Assembly (NCBI GenBank): GCA_006384855.1
Contig: VCJN01002996.1
Span: 1 to 64,000 of the forward strand
Direction: 5' to 3'
Origin: Tetraselmis striata
Taxonomy: Eukaryota; Chlorophyta; Chlorodendrophyceae; Chlorodendrales; Chlorodendraceae
DNA: 64,000 nucleotides
Shown: positions 11,264 to 24,212 of the stretch, in pieces
How the letters are laid out: every line of letters starts with the position of its first letter
Numbering within the stretch: the stretch's first letter is position 1
The notes under the pieces: model-generated
Database searches by the model: none
What the model was told of the DNA's origin: nothing
Seen by the model: only the letters and a program-made list of their open reading frames with translations
Made by a program: the position numbers and the translations under genes

Positions 11264-12967
11264 TTAGTTCTGTTGTAGTGCGCTTTTGTGAAAGCCCTGA
11301 TGTAATTTAAAATTTTTAGTACCGTACCAGTACCAGCAGCATATGACATAGTAGCTGACTACTACAATCTGTGTCGCCGGATCGGTACTACACTACTTTT
11401 TTTTTTTTTTTTTTCGCCCCCGGGACAGGACTGGCACCAGTGAAACCCTTGCAGCGTCTCTACGACGGCCGTTTAGGCAGGTACTACACTACTACTGCAG
11501 CGATAACAGATGTACTCGTAGTGTTGTTCATGTGGTTTGTGCAGTAGTTAGTGCACTCATGTATGGGCAGACTATCGTGAGCGAGACATACGAATTTTTT
11601 TCCCGTAATTAGCGAGTATTCGTACAAGTAATTGAACGATCCAGATCGATTTCAGTTCTTCGACTCGAAATCATCGACGGTGGCAAGCGGTGTCAACTAT
11701 AAACCGCAAGCGCATCTATATGCATAGATTGTAGGTATATATTCTTAGTGGAATCATTGCTAAGGTACGACTATACTCGAACAGGATCTGTTCTATAGTT
11801 CGTACACTCCATTGTCAACTTCAAACTTGACAAGCTCCCTACCCAGGTTGAGGATACATGCGGCCCCGTCCGAGCATGACTCATTCGCGCGCTGTGCTTG
11901 ACGCTCGCGTCAGGCGCGCTCGCCTCGATGATTGTCCTCGTGGGAACATTCCACCCACGAGAGGACGGCGGTCCGTTTCTGACTGGTTCTTACAAATTTT
12001 CGTGTTCCTATGCTTTTTTTCCCTGTCGCCACCGCTCGCGTGCGCATTTGGATTTTTGAAGGGACATCAGTTACCACACCCAACCGTCACACCGCGCTAA
12101 CGTATGGGTACCGTTCTCTGCGTACTTGTAGCCCCTCGTAGCACTTTCTGTTGCCCACCTGTCGCCCTGTCATCGGCGATGCGCCGTTGCCGGCCCGTCA
12201 TCGACGTGCGACATGTGGTGTTCCTGCTGCTGCCTGTGCGCCGCCGTACATGTCTTCATGCCGGATTCAAGTCGGCCACTAGTACTCGCAGTCGTCGCGG
12301 CGTCACGACGAGTGGTAAGGTGTGGTCAAACGCGCGCAGTCCGGAGGGCGGGGGGTTGCTTAAGGGCATCACCCGCCCCAAACTGGGTGCCTGGCTGTAG
12401 CCCTAGCCACGACGTATAATAATATATTTGAGTGATATGATAACCACATGGTTGCTGTATAATTCACATCGCAGCAGCAAGTGCCATCATTTCACATTGG
12501 CGCGCGTCAAGCATGCACATGCTTGATCCTTCCGGCAGCGCCACTGAAGGCTGCGCTATACTTCGTATTATGAGTTCAGAGTGGGCAGAGTGGGATCTTT
12601 TGCTGGGTTGGGTGATTGCACACGTCCAATGCCACCACATGGGCAAAGGAAGGGGGGGTGGAAGCGGTCACATCAATAACAAGATGAGCACAGTGTCTAA
12701 TCCAGACGAAAAACTATACCGGAGCACGACGCCACAGCGGCTGCGAAAGAACTCAATTAGTCAACTTGCTGCCGGCAATGAACCTCTAGGGTTTCTGTCT
12801 AGGGTCTGCGTCAGCACGAGCGCCATGGAAAGGCACCAGCCGAGTCTGCGAGGACGAGCGAGCGATGATCGCCGTCACGCCATTGCGTGCTGCTGGGCAA
12901 GACGACGTCGCCGGACAGCGATACATCACTCCGTCGACTCGACTGGGGCACCCTCCGCGAGGCAGCT
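11264..12967. other. Intergenic region between Harbinger element and VIP1 3' end
   Basis: No gene recognised in 1.7 kb. It holds a T tract at 11397-11414, a reverse copy of dispersed repeat R2 at 11415-11461, AT-rich sequence to about 11850, and GC-rich short frames without domains at 11850-12400. The 3' untranslated region of VIP1 should lie within 12500-12967; I found no clear TGTAA signal in the expected place. Confidence 0.5.
11415..11461 (-). repeat. Dispersed repeat R2, partial copy
   Basis: Reverse complement reads GAGACGCTGCAAGGGTTTC, ACTGGTGCCAGTCCTGTCCC, GGGGGCGAAA. The same block occurs at 24018-24270 and, diverged, at 39702-39820. No coding capacity; a 3' part of an uncharacterised repeat family. 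Confidence 0.75.
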
Positions 12968-15900
12968 CTACTGCGCGACGAATTCATCGTTCATGTTGCT
13001 TGCGGCGGTGCTGAACTGCTCCGTCGCCGACTTCTTGTTCCACTCCTCCGAGTGCGGCGCGATGGCGGCCTCCAGCGACTCGAGCGACACGCCGTCGTCG
13101 CGGTGGATGAACTGCCGCGGCTTGAGCGGCAGGGTATGGGGCATGTGCTTCATGGGCATGACCTGCGGGCAGGTGGATGCCCCCACACTCAGCCCTTCCT
13201 GCGCAGCCAAATGCCAATCCTTCAAAGCGTCAAACAGGAATGACATTTGGAGGACAGCAGAAACAGCACACGTTCGGAACGCAAACCTCCGGCTTTCGCA
13301 ACTGAAATCGTTTGGCAATCTCTGCGCCAGAAAAAGTACGAAATATGCTCGCTCGCGCTTACTTTGGATCCCCCAAAAAACAGAATGAGTACTCTTACAG
13401 ATCTTGGGATATCTCCTAAACAGGTGCCTACATATATAAAGACCACTTTTTTGGAGCCGGGAGGGGGAAGGGGGGTGTAAACACCAAATATGATAAATGA
13501 ATTATATTGTACACGTACATAGATTTATATACATATACATCATATTATAAAGCTATCAGCTACGCAATTATTGACTCTCATCTTCGGGGCGGGTTCCTTG
13601 AGGCGCGTGTCGGCGCCTGTGCTACACACTGTACCAACACTCGCAGTGGCGGGATGCGCGAGGCCCAGACGGAGGCGTCGCGGGCAGGCAGCGCACGTCA
13701 AAGGGACTGATGGCGGAGCCGTCCGAAAAGCTGAGCTCCACGCGGAAGCGCTTGGGGTCGTCCACCGGCACGCGCTTGTTCTCATACCTGGGCCATTGGG
13801 GTGAGCGGGTTGGGCAGTCAGCGGAGCGGTCTTGGTGGCGCATGGGATGGGGTGGGGTGGGGTGGGATGGGTTTTTAGGGTTTTAGAGTTTAGGGTTGAT
13901 GGGATGGGATGCACTCTGGCGGCGGTTGCTCAGGAACACCATCAACTTGTCAGGGGATAACCAGTCACCAAAGTCTGGGAACGCCACCTGGGCATGTTTG
14001 GTCTGCCCACACGTCGGACACGTCCACGATTCGGTAAGTCGCATCAAGAGAGACAGAGGGAGACAGAAGGAAGTTGGTGACGAATACGTATGGCGCGGAT
14101 ACCAAACATAAGAGAGGACGCCCCTGATGCCTCTTACTGCTGACGAGGCCTTCCGAGGGGGTGCGCGCTGCGCACTTTAATTAGTGGACCCGATGCGGGT
14201 TCGTGCCACCGAGCCGTAGGCCATGTCTAGCACCAGAGACTGAGCGGGGATAAAGCTGTAAGAAGTTTCAAACTTCAAAATGTCGGGGCGAATGATGCAT
14301 GGACTCGAAGGAGTCAGCGAAAAAAGTAACCACGGGCAGGTGGAGCGCGGTGGGAACAAAGGGGAAGGGCCGCGCACAGCTGGAACACGATCTGGGTGAG
14401 GTAGTCCTTCTCCAGCGCGGCCGCCAGCACGTCCTCGCCCTTCTCCCCGATGATGGGGTTCTCCTCAGAGCGGCCCAGGTGGCAGAAGCGCAGCACGTTG
14501 ACGAGCGAGTGGATGTGCGACTCGGACGTGAAGTAGATGCGCGTGCGCACCTGCGCATAACGCGCACACGTCAGTCCGCTGGTGGGTGCGGGCCGCTAGC
14601 TGGAGGGAGGGTGCGGACAGGCGCGCGTATCCAGGACGGGCCGGCGCACGTGTCTCAGGGGCGAGTTGACGTCGCTCGCGTAGGCGGGGCACAGGCGGTG
14701 GAGGGTATCCTGGAGCGGGGCATTGCAATTAATTGTATACAAAGTTAAGATTCAGAACGAGGCAGAAACAGGCGGGCAGGTACTCGCACGAGGAGTGCGC
14801 CGCACTCACCTGCTCGCCGTCGGTCTCGCTGTCGCCACTGATGCTCTCCCCCTCCGCAAGGTCCCCCTCCTGTGGAGACAGCGGGTACAGGCGGCGTCGT
14901 GTCAACGCAATTGGGCGACGGTGTGCCTCGGACCGGTCGGTGGACCCGAGGCGAGCGAGCGAGAACAACGCCGCCGTGCTCGTCGTGCGCAGCGCACCTC
15001 CACGTCCCCCGAGCTCGTCACGCGCTCTAGGGTGCGCTCAAAGTACGGGTCGCCGTCCATGACGTGGGGGTCGACCCACGTGCCGGAGCTGTCCTCAAAG
15101 TAGCGCGGGTCGTCCCCATCCCCCGGCTCGGCGGCTGCTGGGTGGGAACAGTGCGGCTCCGCGCGTGAGCGAGCAGGCCAGATTTCCATCATTATCATCA
15201 TCGCTTCGCCGATTTCAGTCGTCAGAGACATGCCAAGTGTGCGCGACACCTTCCAGGTTTGTTAGTCGCTGTACGATCGGGTATGTACGATTCGCGTAAT
15301 TTTCGGGGGCGGTGCGGGGAGGCGCTCACTGGCAGTCGCCAGGCTCTCCGCCTTCATGTTGTCCATGTCGAGAAGGATCTTGCCCAGCAGGGAGCCGCAG
15401 ATCTTGGACCCGATCTTGACCTTGTCCTCGCCGGTGATGCCGTACCTGATCGACCGGACCGGCACAGGTGAGAAACAAATATCAACCGAGGGGCATTTAA
15501 TGCTGCGATACTTGACGCTGCGAGAGGTTGTGGCGTCCAAGGAGAGGGCCCGAGCAGCGGGGAGACATACTCGGAGGGGATGACGACCTCCGCCAGCTTG
15601 TGCGCCACCTTAAACACCCCCTCGTACTCCAGGTCCAGCTCCCGGTTGTGGATCGCGTCGTACTTGATCGAGTCGTAGATGTCGGGGATCTTGCTGATGT
15701 CGTACTTGTTGGTCTTGGGGTTGTAGAAGCTCTTGAGCAGCTTGCGCCAGCGGTCGAACATCAGCAGCATGCGCTCCCCGTTGCACGGGTGCCCCTCCTG
15801 GTGTTCCAAGTCACCACCGACATCCGGGCACGGGGCCAATCGCTCGTCAGCGCGTCACCGCAAAACGGCAGAAACTGCCAATGGTGGCTTCGCTTCGCAA

Positions 15901-18900
15901 AACAATGAATGTATGAAAACAGTTTATTTTGTTACCTCTTGCTGATACCAAACATGGCATTGCTACCAGTTATCCTTGGTTAGTAGTAATGATGTATACA
16001 TATTACTGAGAACTCTCGCAGTTAACCTGGCCCACACGGCTATTCACCACAGCGGGTGGGGAAATGCCATAAGTTTATGCCAGACATGTACCCATATTAT
16101 ATCGCATCCAGGCTTCTCTTTCTCACAGTATCAAAGACGGCAAAGAAAACCACACGTAGCGCATACAATACGACACAGGACACAAAAAGCAATACACAGT
16201 ACACGAATAAACAATGTTATATACATATGGTTATTAATGTATCGACTGTCAACATCACTGCACTGGTGTCTGATTAGCGGTTTCGGGATGTCGTAGTCAC
16301 TGTTGCGCGGTGTGCCCCACCTGGAGGGACCACTCGGAGGTGTCCTGCGTGAGCGCGCTGTACGTCGCGGGCTTGTCCTCCTTGCGGTCGCTGATGCAGC
16401 GGTCGCGCAGCTTGTCCACCAGCGCCGTCACCAGCGCCACCAGCCGGCGAAGGAGCCCCGGCGCGCCCTCCGGCATGCCCTCGATCGGGGTGTTCAAGTC
16501 CTCAAAGCTCAGGTAGCCGTTGCTGCTGTCCTCCTTGGGCGATCCGGTGGCCGGGCCGCCATCGTCCAGAAAGTCCACAATCTTGATGGTCTTGGTGCGC
16601 TTCGGTCGGATTTGGGAGGTGAAGGAATGGGGTTGGGGTTGGGGAGAGGGGGGGGGGGGGGGGGGGGGGGGGTGTGAGCTTGCCACCATGAGCGTTCCAC
16701 TTCTGCCCCCAATGACATTAATCATAGTTTCCGTGCATGGTTTCGGAGCAATTCACTTCAACCGCCGTCTGTGTCCACGTTTTTGAGTTTCAGTGCAGCT
16801 GCGCCGCCACCCACATCGGCTGCTCCGAAACCATGTAGTTTCGGATACCCGATACTGTCGTGGGCCATGGTTTTGGAGCACACGAGTGTAGCATTCGTCT
16901 GATGTTTTAGCCGGCAACGCCGAACCGCATCGGCTCAGCTCCAACACCGCGCGACTCCGCAGTATTTGATTCAAACGGTGGCGGCTACATGTAGGTGGGG
17001 CGCACCATGGGGCTGGTGATATTCATCTCGCTCTCCGCCACCTCCACATTCTCCGTCGTCAGCGCCGCCCCGTCGCTGCTCTCCACGCCGGGGTCGTTGG
17101 TGATCTGGTGGTAAAGGATCGCCTTGGCGCGGCGGATGTCCGCGCTGGCGCCCTTGCCAAACGCCTCGAGCATGGAGGCGTCCTTCTTGACCAGGCTCAC
17201 CAGGATCGGCGTCAGGCTGCTGCCCTCCAGGTCCAGCAGCCCCTGCGGGTACGCACCACGACAGCTCAGAGGCCATCGCTCAACAATGCAGACACAGAGG
17301 CAGCCATTGACTTCCCGAGAGAGGGCTCGTCACACGACACTCGCGAGGAAACGGCAACAGATGTTTGATTCGCACTTTCAACTTGCAGGGCAGCAGAGAA
17401 ATGAATGATACACAATACTGTTCGAAGCCCAAAGAATGTCTCGACCGACCTTCATGATACAATTCATGTTATCATGATGTGATGATCGCATGCATTCAGG
17501 TCACTGAAATTGAAAGCCCTAAGACAGCCCAAACATTGTCCCGGTGCCTGGTTACCTTGGTGAAGGCAGCGGCGGAGGACTGCACGCGGCCCTCGTCGGC
17601 GGTGTAGATCTTGAGGTCATGGCGGTACGTGGAGTGCAGGCGCAGCAGCCCGTTCTCCAGGCCTCCCTGTGGAACGTGCGGGGGCAACCGGGGCGGGGGC
17701 GGGGCGGGGGGGGGGGGGGGGGGGGGGTTGAGACCAAGCCACAGGGGGCAGCGCACATGGCCTTGCACCCCTAACCACCCTAGGGTTTTGCGGTTCCAGT
17801 TGGTGCCCATTTCCAATGTAGATGTCATGCCAATACCTCCTCTTCCAGCTCTGGAACCAGACTGAATTCAAGCGCAGCGTTTGAACTCAAAGTCAGACTC
17901 GCTGACAAAGATACTGAGGGATGTGCCAGGCCGGCTTGCCTGGTTGGGGTACATAATCATGCGGTAGTTGAGGCCCAGCTGCTCCGCCTGATCCCGGCCT
18001 GCAACGCCCAGGATTCCAAACAGTCAGGTGTAACACGTGCGGGGGGCGTCGGGGTAGGCCACCGCGAGGGCTGGGCCAAGCAGCGGGAGGCGGCGCCTTG
18101 CGACAGCTCACCCGCGTGCGTCAGCACGCCGCCATGCTTCAGGATAAGCATCGCCTCCACGCAGCGCCGGGGCTCGCCGTTGGCGCTGTCCGCCCAGCGC
18201 GTTGGCTTCAGCTGCGCCTTGCGGTTGATGCCGCTGAAGTGCCCGCCTGCGGGTCGACCGGGCAGCCAACCGGCGCCAGCGAGTTCCGGCATTAGTGTCG
18301 GAGGAAGGGAAGGCGGGTTGGGGGGGGGGGAATGGCGTATATGCCCCAGGCACGGGCACATAATCGTGCCGAGAAGAGGGGCTCCGCCGCACCTTGCTCA
18401 AGCACCGTCCGCACGATCCTCAGCTTCTCCCTGATCTCCTCGCCGCTGTCTGGGGGGGGGGGGGGCGGGCAAAGCACAGCAATGCTTGTGAATCGGCTTG
18501 AGCGGCGGCAGCATCGCGTGCCCATTGCTACTGCAGACCGAGAGTATGACCGCAATGATGAGCAAACATGTTTATATTTAACTGTAAACCCATAACGTAC
18601 TTGTAATATGTTATTGCAATTACACCGATTACTTCTGGCACCCAACAGCCGTGACAGGCACACATACGCGCACACACAGTGTTATCGCATTGCGGAGTAG
18701 AGTGCTTATGGGCAGGGGGGAGGGGGTGGGGGGGGGGGGACCTGGCGCTTTGCTGCTGATGGAGGTGACGTCGTCCGCCTCCCCCGTCGCCTCCTCCGCC
18801 ACGCCTGTCTCCATCTTGGCCAGCTCCGCCGTGGTCACCTCCAGCAGCTCCTGCAGCTGGTTGGGGCTCTTCAGCTTGGCCTGCTTGCCCTTGGAGTCGA

Positions 18901-21900
18901 TGTGCCGCATGAGCAGGTCGAGGAACGGCGGAGAGGAGACCTGCGCGGGGCGACGGCCGCAACCCGCTGAGGGCACATCGATCCGGAGGGCGGCAGGCAG
19001 AGGAGGCATAGATGGGACAGAGGGGGCGCTTCCGCGGCCGCGCACCTTCATCTTGAGCTTCTGCTTGGGGGTGCGGTCGCCGTGGCGGATGACGGCCAGC
19101 ACGCAGCGCAGCTCGTCGTACACACTCTCGCGCGCGTTGAGGTCCTTGCTGTCCATCGCCACCAGCTGCACCTCGCTCGTGGAGCTGCGCAGGTTGATGC
19201 CGGCCTCCTGCTCCTTCTCGGCCGCCTGCACGCATGCAGTAAGGCGCGCCGCATCAGCCGCCATGGCTCACAGGCATCAAGGGAGGCTGCGGCTAGCGCT
19301 CGATACAACACAATACACAAACAGTACCATTGCACATTGGTTGACGTCCTACCCAGCCGCAACATACAGAATTACATGCAATGACAGTGACAGGCAGTAC
19401 CACACATCCTCCACGCATAGTACATATCGATGCATATACACCTCTTGGGTCATCTCTCGATCATAACTATGAGGATGTACGTACTTCTGTTGGGCTAATT
19501 TCACCTACACCCATGCCGTAAGTGAAGACACTAAATACACCAAATGCATGTTGCACTACCTACCCGGAGTAACACTGAATTGGGTTCACGGGTCCAAAAA
19601 ATGGTGAATTGCTTGGCAAGCATCGAGTCAGAAGATCGCTGCGGTATGCGTGTTATATTCTTATATACTTGAAGACGAATATAGCTTTTCTCTCCTTTGT
19701 GAGAGGAGGGGGAGGGGGAGGAGGGTTGAAAACGACAATATACCATAAACCCGATTCGGTGGGTGCGGAATCCGGCTCGCGTTTATTTAGGTGTCATTGT
19801 GCGGGGGTGAAGGGGCGGACCAGCGACATGAGCGGCTGCGGGGGCAGGATGCTGAGGCGGTGCGGCGCGAGCGCGGAGAGCATGATGGTGCGCAGCAGGC
19901 CGGCGGTGTCGTCGTAGTACTTGCTGCTGTTCTTCACGAAGCTCCAGCCGTTGACGTCGCACACGTAGCTCTTGCCCTTCTCGCTGCGCAGCAGGTCGAA
20001 GCCGCACACCTGCGGGGGGGGGGGGGGGGGGGGGGGAGGGGGGGCGGGCAAGGAGGCGCCAAAGGTCTCAGACCTCTGTGCCTGGCGCCAGCGACGGATG
20101 GGGCGGCACCGGTGTGGAGGAGATCGCGCGCACCTTCTGTCCAAAGGCACTGCTCACGAGGCGCGCGATCTCCTTCTCGTGCGGGCTCAGCAGCACCGGG
20201 AAGCGGATCTGGCGTGGGGCCACAGCGGCGCCGGCCGTGAGCCTCACCATAGGGGTACAACCTCAAAGCCAACGGCGATAGAGTAGAGGATGCAAGCCAC
20301 AGGGCAGACAGCCGGGCTCCTCCTCGGGGGGGGGGCGCGCCCTCACCTCCTTGCCGTCCGCGCTGCGCTGCACGCGGCCGTCCACCACAGGCGACTTCCG
20401 CGCCTCTGCATGGGCATAGCGTGGCCCAACGGTGTACACCTGTGCATAAGGGAGAAGGGCGCCGGGGGGGGGGGGGGGGGGGAGGTTAGAGTACGGCATG
20501 CTCGAGCGCAAGCTCTGTGCCGGGTGGGAGCGATAACTAGGTGGGGATGATACTAGGGGTTGAATGACACCACTGCTGTGTCCAATGTTGCCTAGGAAAG
20601 GGAGGCGGAGTGCGTTTGACATGATTACTTACGCACCTCGACGAGACCTTCATGTCCTATCGTTGTCCAGGCAAGGAAAAGGGAGGGGTGAGAGGTGGGG
20701 TTAAGGAGAGGAAGGATAGAGGGGGGGAGGAAGGCGGGGGGGGGGGGGGGGCACCTTGACGTCAGTGCCGCCGGTGGCCAGGAAGTTCTCGTAGATGTAG
20801 GAGCCGTCGCGGCGGACGTGGCCGGGGTGCGTCGGGTCGTAGTCCGCGCTCTTGTCGTTCACCTTGCGGAACAGCTTCTTCACGCCGCCGCCCTGGGGAG
20901 TGCCACAGGACAGGTCTCAGGCGCGAATGTGACGTGTCTATGCCCTGTTTGTTAGTCACTCTCAACTTGTACTTTGGGCCACTAGAACCTCCCGGTGGTG
21001 CCGTTAGCCCCCCCCCCCCCCCCCCCGCGCCTTGTGAGGTCAAACCACCTACAATCCCCGAACCGCACATGCCCTGCGCCGCGCACCATGGAGTGCGGGT
21101 AGTAGATGTAGATGTTGTGGTCGTCGCCGTCGACGGGCTTCTCCACAAAGGGCTTCTTGATCTCGGTGCCGTTGAACATCACGTGGTCCTCCGTCTCCGT
21201 GAAGCCCTCGGGATCCGCCGCCGCCTCGACCTCCTCCTCCGTGCGGCTGACCACCACGTGCTTCGGCACGCTCACGCCGTTGTCGTGGAGCGTCTTGTAC
21301 ACCGCGCGGCGGTCCTTCAGGAGGTGCTGCTTGCCGAGGTCGTTGATGAGGTACGGCCGCCTGCGCGCATCGCCACCAAAATGCCCAGCCCCGTGCAAAA
21401 TGGGGACCAGGGGAGGGTAAGGGGGCCGGCAATGGGGGTGGGCAGGTGAGCCGACGAAGAAATGAGGAGAGGGCAAAGGGGGGGGGGGGGGGGGGGGGCG
21501 CACCGCAGGCGCACGTAGTCCTGTGCCTTCTCCAGCGGGAAGCCGTTGGAGAACCAGGACATCAGGCACTGCACCACCGGCCACTCCTCCACCGGCTTGT
21601 TCAGGATGGTCTGCTCAGGGGCAAGGGGGGGCAGCGGCGCGCGCGAGGGCAGGGAGCGGGGACCACATCAGCCCCCTGAATCTCCCCCCCCCCCCCCCAT
21701 CCCCCTTCTTCCCTGGGAAACACTACACATGCCGGCCATGACTCAAGTGAGCGGTCAAGGTGGGTCGTATGCGACCTGTCAGACGTGTCACACACCGTCG
21801 ATGGCAGTCACTGGATCCGACACCAGGAAATCATCCCTGGCTGACGCAGCTGATGTTATTATTGCCGTGTCGGCACCCTTCTGCGTAGAGAGCGGTACCT

Positions 21901-23119
21901 CCCCCCCCCCCCCCCAAAGGCGGGGTCGTGGCAGGCGGATCACCGATCACGAATGCAGCCGGTGACAATTTGACCAAATGGACTAAACATGGACAGGGAC
22001 CCCCCCAAAGGGTTTGAGACGCCCTTGCGGACAGGTTTTGGCGACTGCGCCGTTGGTCCACGGGGCCCGCTGGGCGGTGCTGCAGCCAAGGTGGCGCCTG
22101 CCTGAGCCCGCCCGGCCCGATGAAGAGAACGTATGAGTCAAAGCACAACCCCCCCAACACACACACACACCACCACCAACGCCACCACCTTCTTTCCTCT
22201 CCCCTCTCCCCCCGAACCCAACGCCTCCTTCTCATCACCCAAACCCCCAACCGTCCTCCCACACGCCATCTCCGGCTCGGGACAGCGCCGCACCTCATCG
22301 CCAAAGTTGATGATCTCAAACTCGCCGGTGCGCCTCAGCCTGTCCAGGATCTCCCGCATCGGCTTGGACTGCGCCTGGTGGTGAGGTGGTGAGGTGTTGT
22401 GGTGGCGGGCGGAGGGGGGCGGGGGGTCAGGCTGGGGGTAACGGCATGAGAGGTTGCCCTGGTAGGCTGTCACACGGCGCGAAGGGCGGATGGTGGTGGT
22501 GGTGGGGGGGGGGGGGGGGGTCTGGGCTAGCCGCCCACCTTCTTGTTCATGGCGCACACACCCACGACAATGTGGGGCAGCTCGTCCGTCGGGGTCTGCG
22601 GCGCGGCGAAGGGGGACAGCGTGAGAGGCGCAGCGCGTGCTCAGGGGCCTGCCATCACAGCGGCTGCCGCGTTGATAGTCATGGCCAGGGTTGAGGGGAT
22701 GGGTTGGCTCAGGAGGGGGGGGGGGGGGGGGGCTCACGCTGTGCGAGCGCTTGAAGGCGCCGCTGCGGCGGGAGGAGCGGCCCATGGAGGAGCGGCGCAG
22801 GTCCGGCTGCGCGCAGGGGGGGATGGGGGGTGGGGGGAGGGGGTGGCGTGGCGGCATGAGAGGAGGGCGAGTGTGTGTGGTGCATGTGAGGTGGTCCTTA
22901 GGGGAGCTGATGGGTGCAATGTGATGTGATGCGGGTAGGGTTTTGTGAATGTTTACGTGTATGCCATCTGAATGTGTATGTGTATGAGCGGTGTGTGTGC
23001 GCGCAGGGGGGGGGAAGGGGGGATCCTGTGGGTGTGTGCTGGAGGAGGCCAGGGCTGCGCCTCACCGGCATCGGCCCCGAGTGGTGCGCCGAGAAGGGCG
23101 ACATATACTGGTCCGCCAT
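12968..23119 (-). CDS. VIP1: Diphosphoinositol pentakisphosphate kinase (VIP1/PPIP5K), 25 exons
   Basis: Makes inositol pyrophosphates (InsP7/InsP8). Exons: 23119-23066, 22806-22738, 22595-22539, 22374-22294, 21610-21504, 21360-21087, 20892-20755, 20439-20347, 20208-20134, 20009-19821, 19225-19046, 18940-18742, 18449-18393, 18246-18112, 17998-17940, 17666-17556, 17242-17006, 16599-16321, 15797-15571, 15445-15330, 15134-14998, 14869-14810, 14550-14378, 13787-13697, 13198-12968; 3429 nt, 1142 aa, phases consistent. The N-terminal ATP-grasp kinase shows [55 protein letters not shown] and [12 protein letters not shown]. The C-terminal histidine-phosphatase-like domain has [39 protein letters not shown] and [11 protein letters not shown]. 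The ATG at 23119 gives a short leader (MADQYMSPF). Length suits plant VIP1 (about 1050 aa). Oddities: intron 15 has a GC donor; the exon 10 donor is GTCCGC, and reading on there gives a stop at 19794. Exon 18 acceptor is less certain. Confidence 0.93.
13788..14377 (-). other. VIP1 intron 23 with telomere-like repeats
   Basis: A 590-bp intron. At 13845-13910 it has GGGGT repeats followed by TTTTTAGGGTTTTAGAGTTTAGGG, a degenerate stretch of plant/algal telomere-type units (TTTAGGG, TTTTAGGG). No gene on either strand. Confidence 0.6.
15798..16320 (-). other. VIP1 intron 18, AT-rich
   Basis: A 523-bp intron, notably AT-rich (about 15900-16260) compared with the surrounding exons. It has no recognisable terminal repeats, coding potential or RNA gene. 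Confidence 0.6.
16737..16842. repeat. Inverted repeat (CATGGTTTCGGAGCA) in VIP1 intron 17
   Basis: CATGGTTTCGGAGCA at 16737-16751 is the exact reverse complement of TGCTCCGAAACCATG at 16828-16842, with a 76-bp loop. A relative of one arm (GCTCCGAAACCA) occurs at about 29620 and another at about 335. It may be a tiny inverted-repeat element or a remnant; no clear target duplication was seen. Confidence 0.6.
19226..19820 (-). other. VIP1 intron 10 with downstream stop codon
   Basis: A 595-bp intron between the kinase-coding and phosphatase-coding exons. If not removed, translation continues 15 residues and stops at 19796-19794, followed within a few bases by CTAAATAAA. It also holds a G-rich run at 19708-19725. 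A kinase-only transcript is therefore conceivable, but splicing restores a family-like protein. Confidence 0.55.
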
Positions 23120-24095
23120 GGGTCAGGCCGCTCTCTGCTCTTCTCCCCTGCGAGCGACACCCACCCCAGCAGCAACATCCATCAGGGGGGGCAGTGCTCA
23201 GCCAGGGACACGCGGGGTGGACAGCAGTCGGTGGACGATGTCGATCCCCCCCCCCCCCCCTCCCCCCCCCGGCGCGCGACCGGCTGTAGCCATAAGCACA
23301 AGAGAGACATCATATGAAAGGGATGTTGGAGGCGCCTTGACACGATCGGATGTTGTGGGCCGCGCCGCGCGATACTATTCGGAATTGCCGCTTCTCTCGT
23401 CACTGCTGGAGCCCTCAGCCCGCAGGGGCCCGCTGAGCACGCGGGAAACCATGGCAGCATCGGAAACTGTTAGCGCAATCGAAGCTAGTGGCGACCCACA
23501 CTGTGCCGGCGGGCGGGGTGGCGGGCGAGGGGGTTTTGCAGGCAGCGACCGGCCGGTGGGGTGTATGGGTGTATCGATAAGTCAATAAATATAGTTATTA
23601 TTATGATCCTTCGGCGCCACTCGACAAGGCGGATCTGCCGCGAACCCGTCGAACTGGGCGCAATAAGGGCTTTTCAGTGGGAGTCCGACCAGGTCGCGGC
23701 GGATGTGGATCAGACTCACGGTGTGGGCGGCTCCGATCCAGGTGAGACGCCCTCACGCCCCGCGCCGGTGGCACGTTTGGCGCTATTGGCGGGTGGCGGA
23801 TGCGCTTTGCGCATCGGGACGATACCAGTAGTCGTCTATATTACGATGGGAATATTCTGCCGCGCTGGCGGTACATTTTCCAGGCACAGGGTACCTGTAC
23901 CCTGTAGGCGGCGCGATATTTTTCAGGCGCCGACTACGACAGCAGGCGATAGAGACCCACGAGTCCCAATAGGGCTCCTCGTAGATTGAATGCTTCGGCA
24001 ATTTGATCTTCACTACAACGGAGCGTCGCCTACCCAGGGCTTTCCGTAACTGGATCGCCGCTGCCCAATAAACGGCCGTTGTATTTTGAGACGCT

Positions 24096-24181
24096 TTCTG
24101 ATTGCCCTTTCTGATTGCCCTTTTATTTTGGTGATTTCCGATATCGCCTTCTGCTGCTAGCTCATGTAAATAATATTTATC
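24096..24181 (+). mobile_element. 86-bp retroelement tail inserted in R2
   Basis: Carries CCTTTTATTTTGGTGATTTC, CGATATCGCCTTCTGCTG and CTCATGTAA, the 3' tail of the RT-RNase H element. Flanked by 10-bp direct repeats TTGAGACGCT at 24086-24095 and 24182-24191. A 16-bp stretch at its left end (CTGATTGCCCTTT) is duplicated. This is a 5'-truncated copy with target duplication. Confidence 0.75.
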
Positions 24182-24192
24182 TTGAGACGCTG

Positions 24193-24212
24193 CTAGCTCA
24201 TGTAATTATTTA
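24193..24212 (+). mobile_element. 20-bp retroelement tail, second hit at the same R2 site
   Basis: Only CTAGCTCATGTAATTATTTA remains of the tail. It is flanked by GAGACGCTG at 24184-24192 and 24213-24221. With the adjacent 86-bp copy this shows two independent insertions into one target sequence, or a rearranged single event. Confidence 0.6.

Noticed and set aside
12513..13388. 291-codon plus-strand frame over the VIP1 3' end
   Set aside because: It runs antisense to the last VIP1 exon and continues into the 3' flank without any domain.
18528..22950. Many plus- and minus-strand frames of 60-270 codons across VIP1
   Set aside because: They are shadows of GC-rich exons and of C/G tracts; only frames that match the PPIP5K family and splice in phase were kept.
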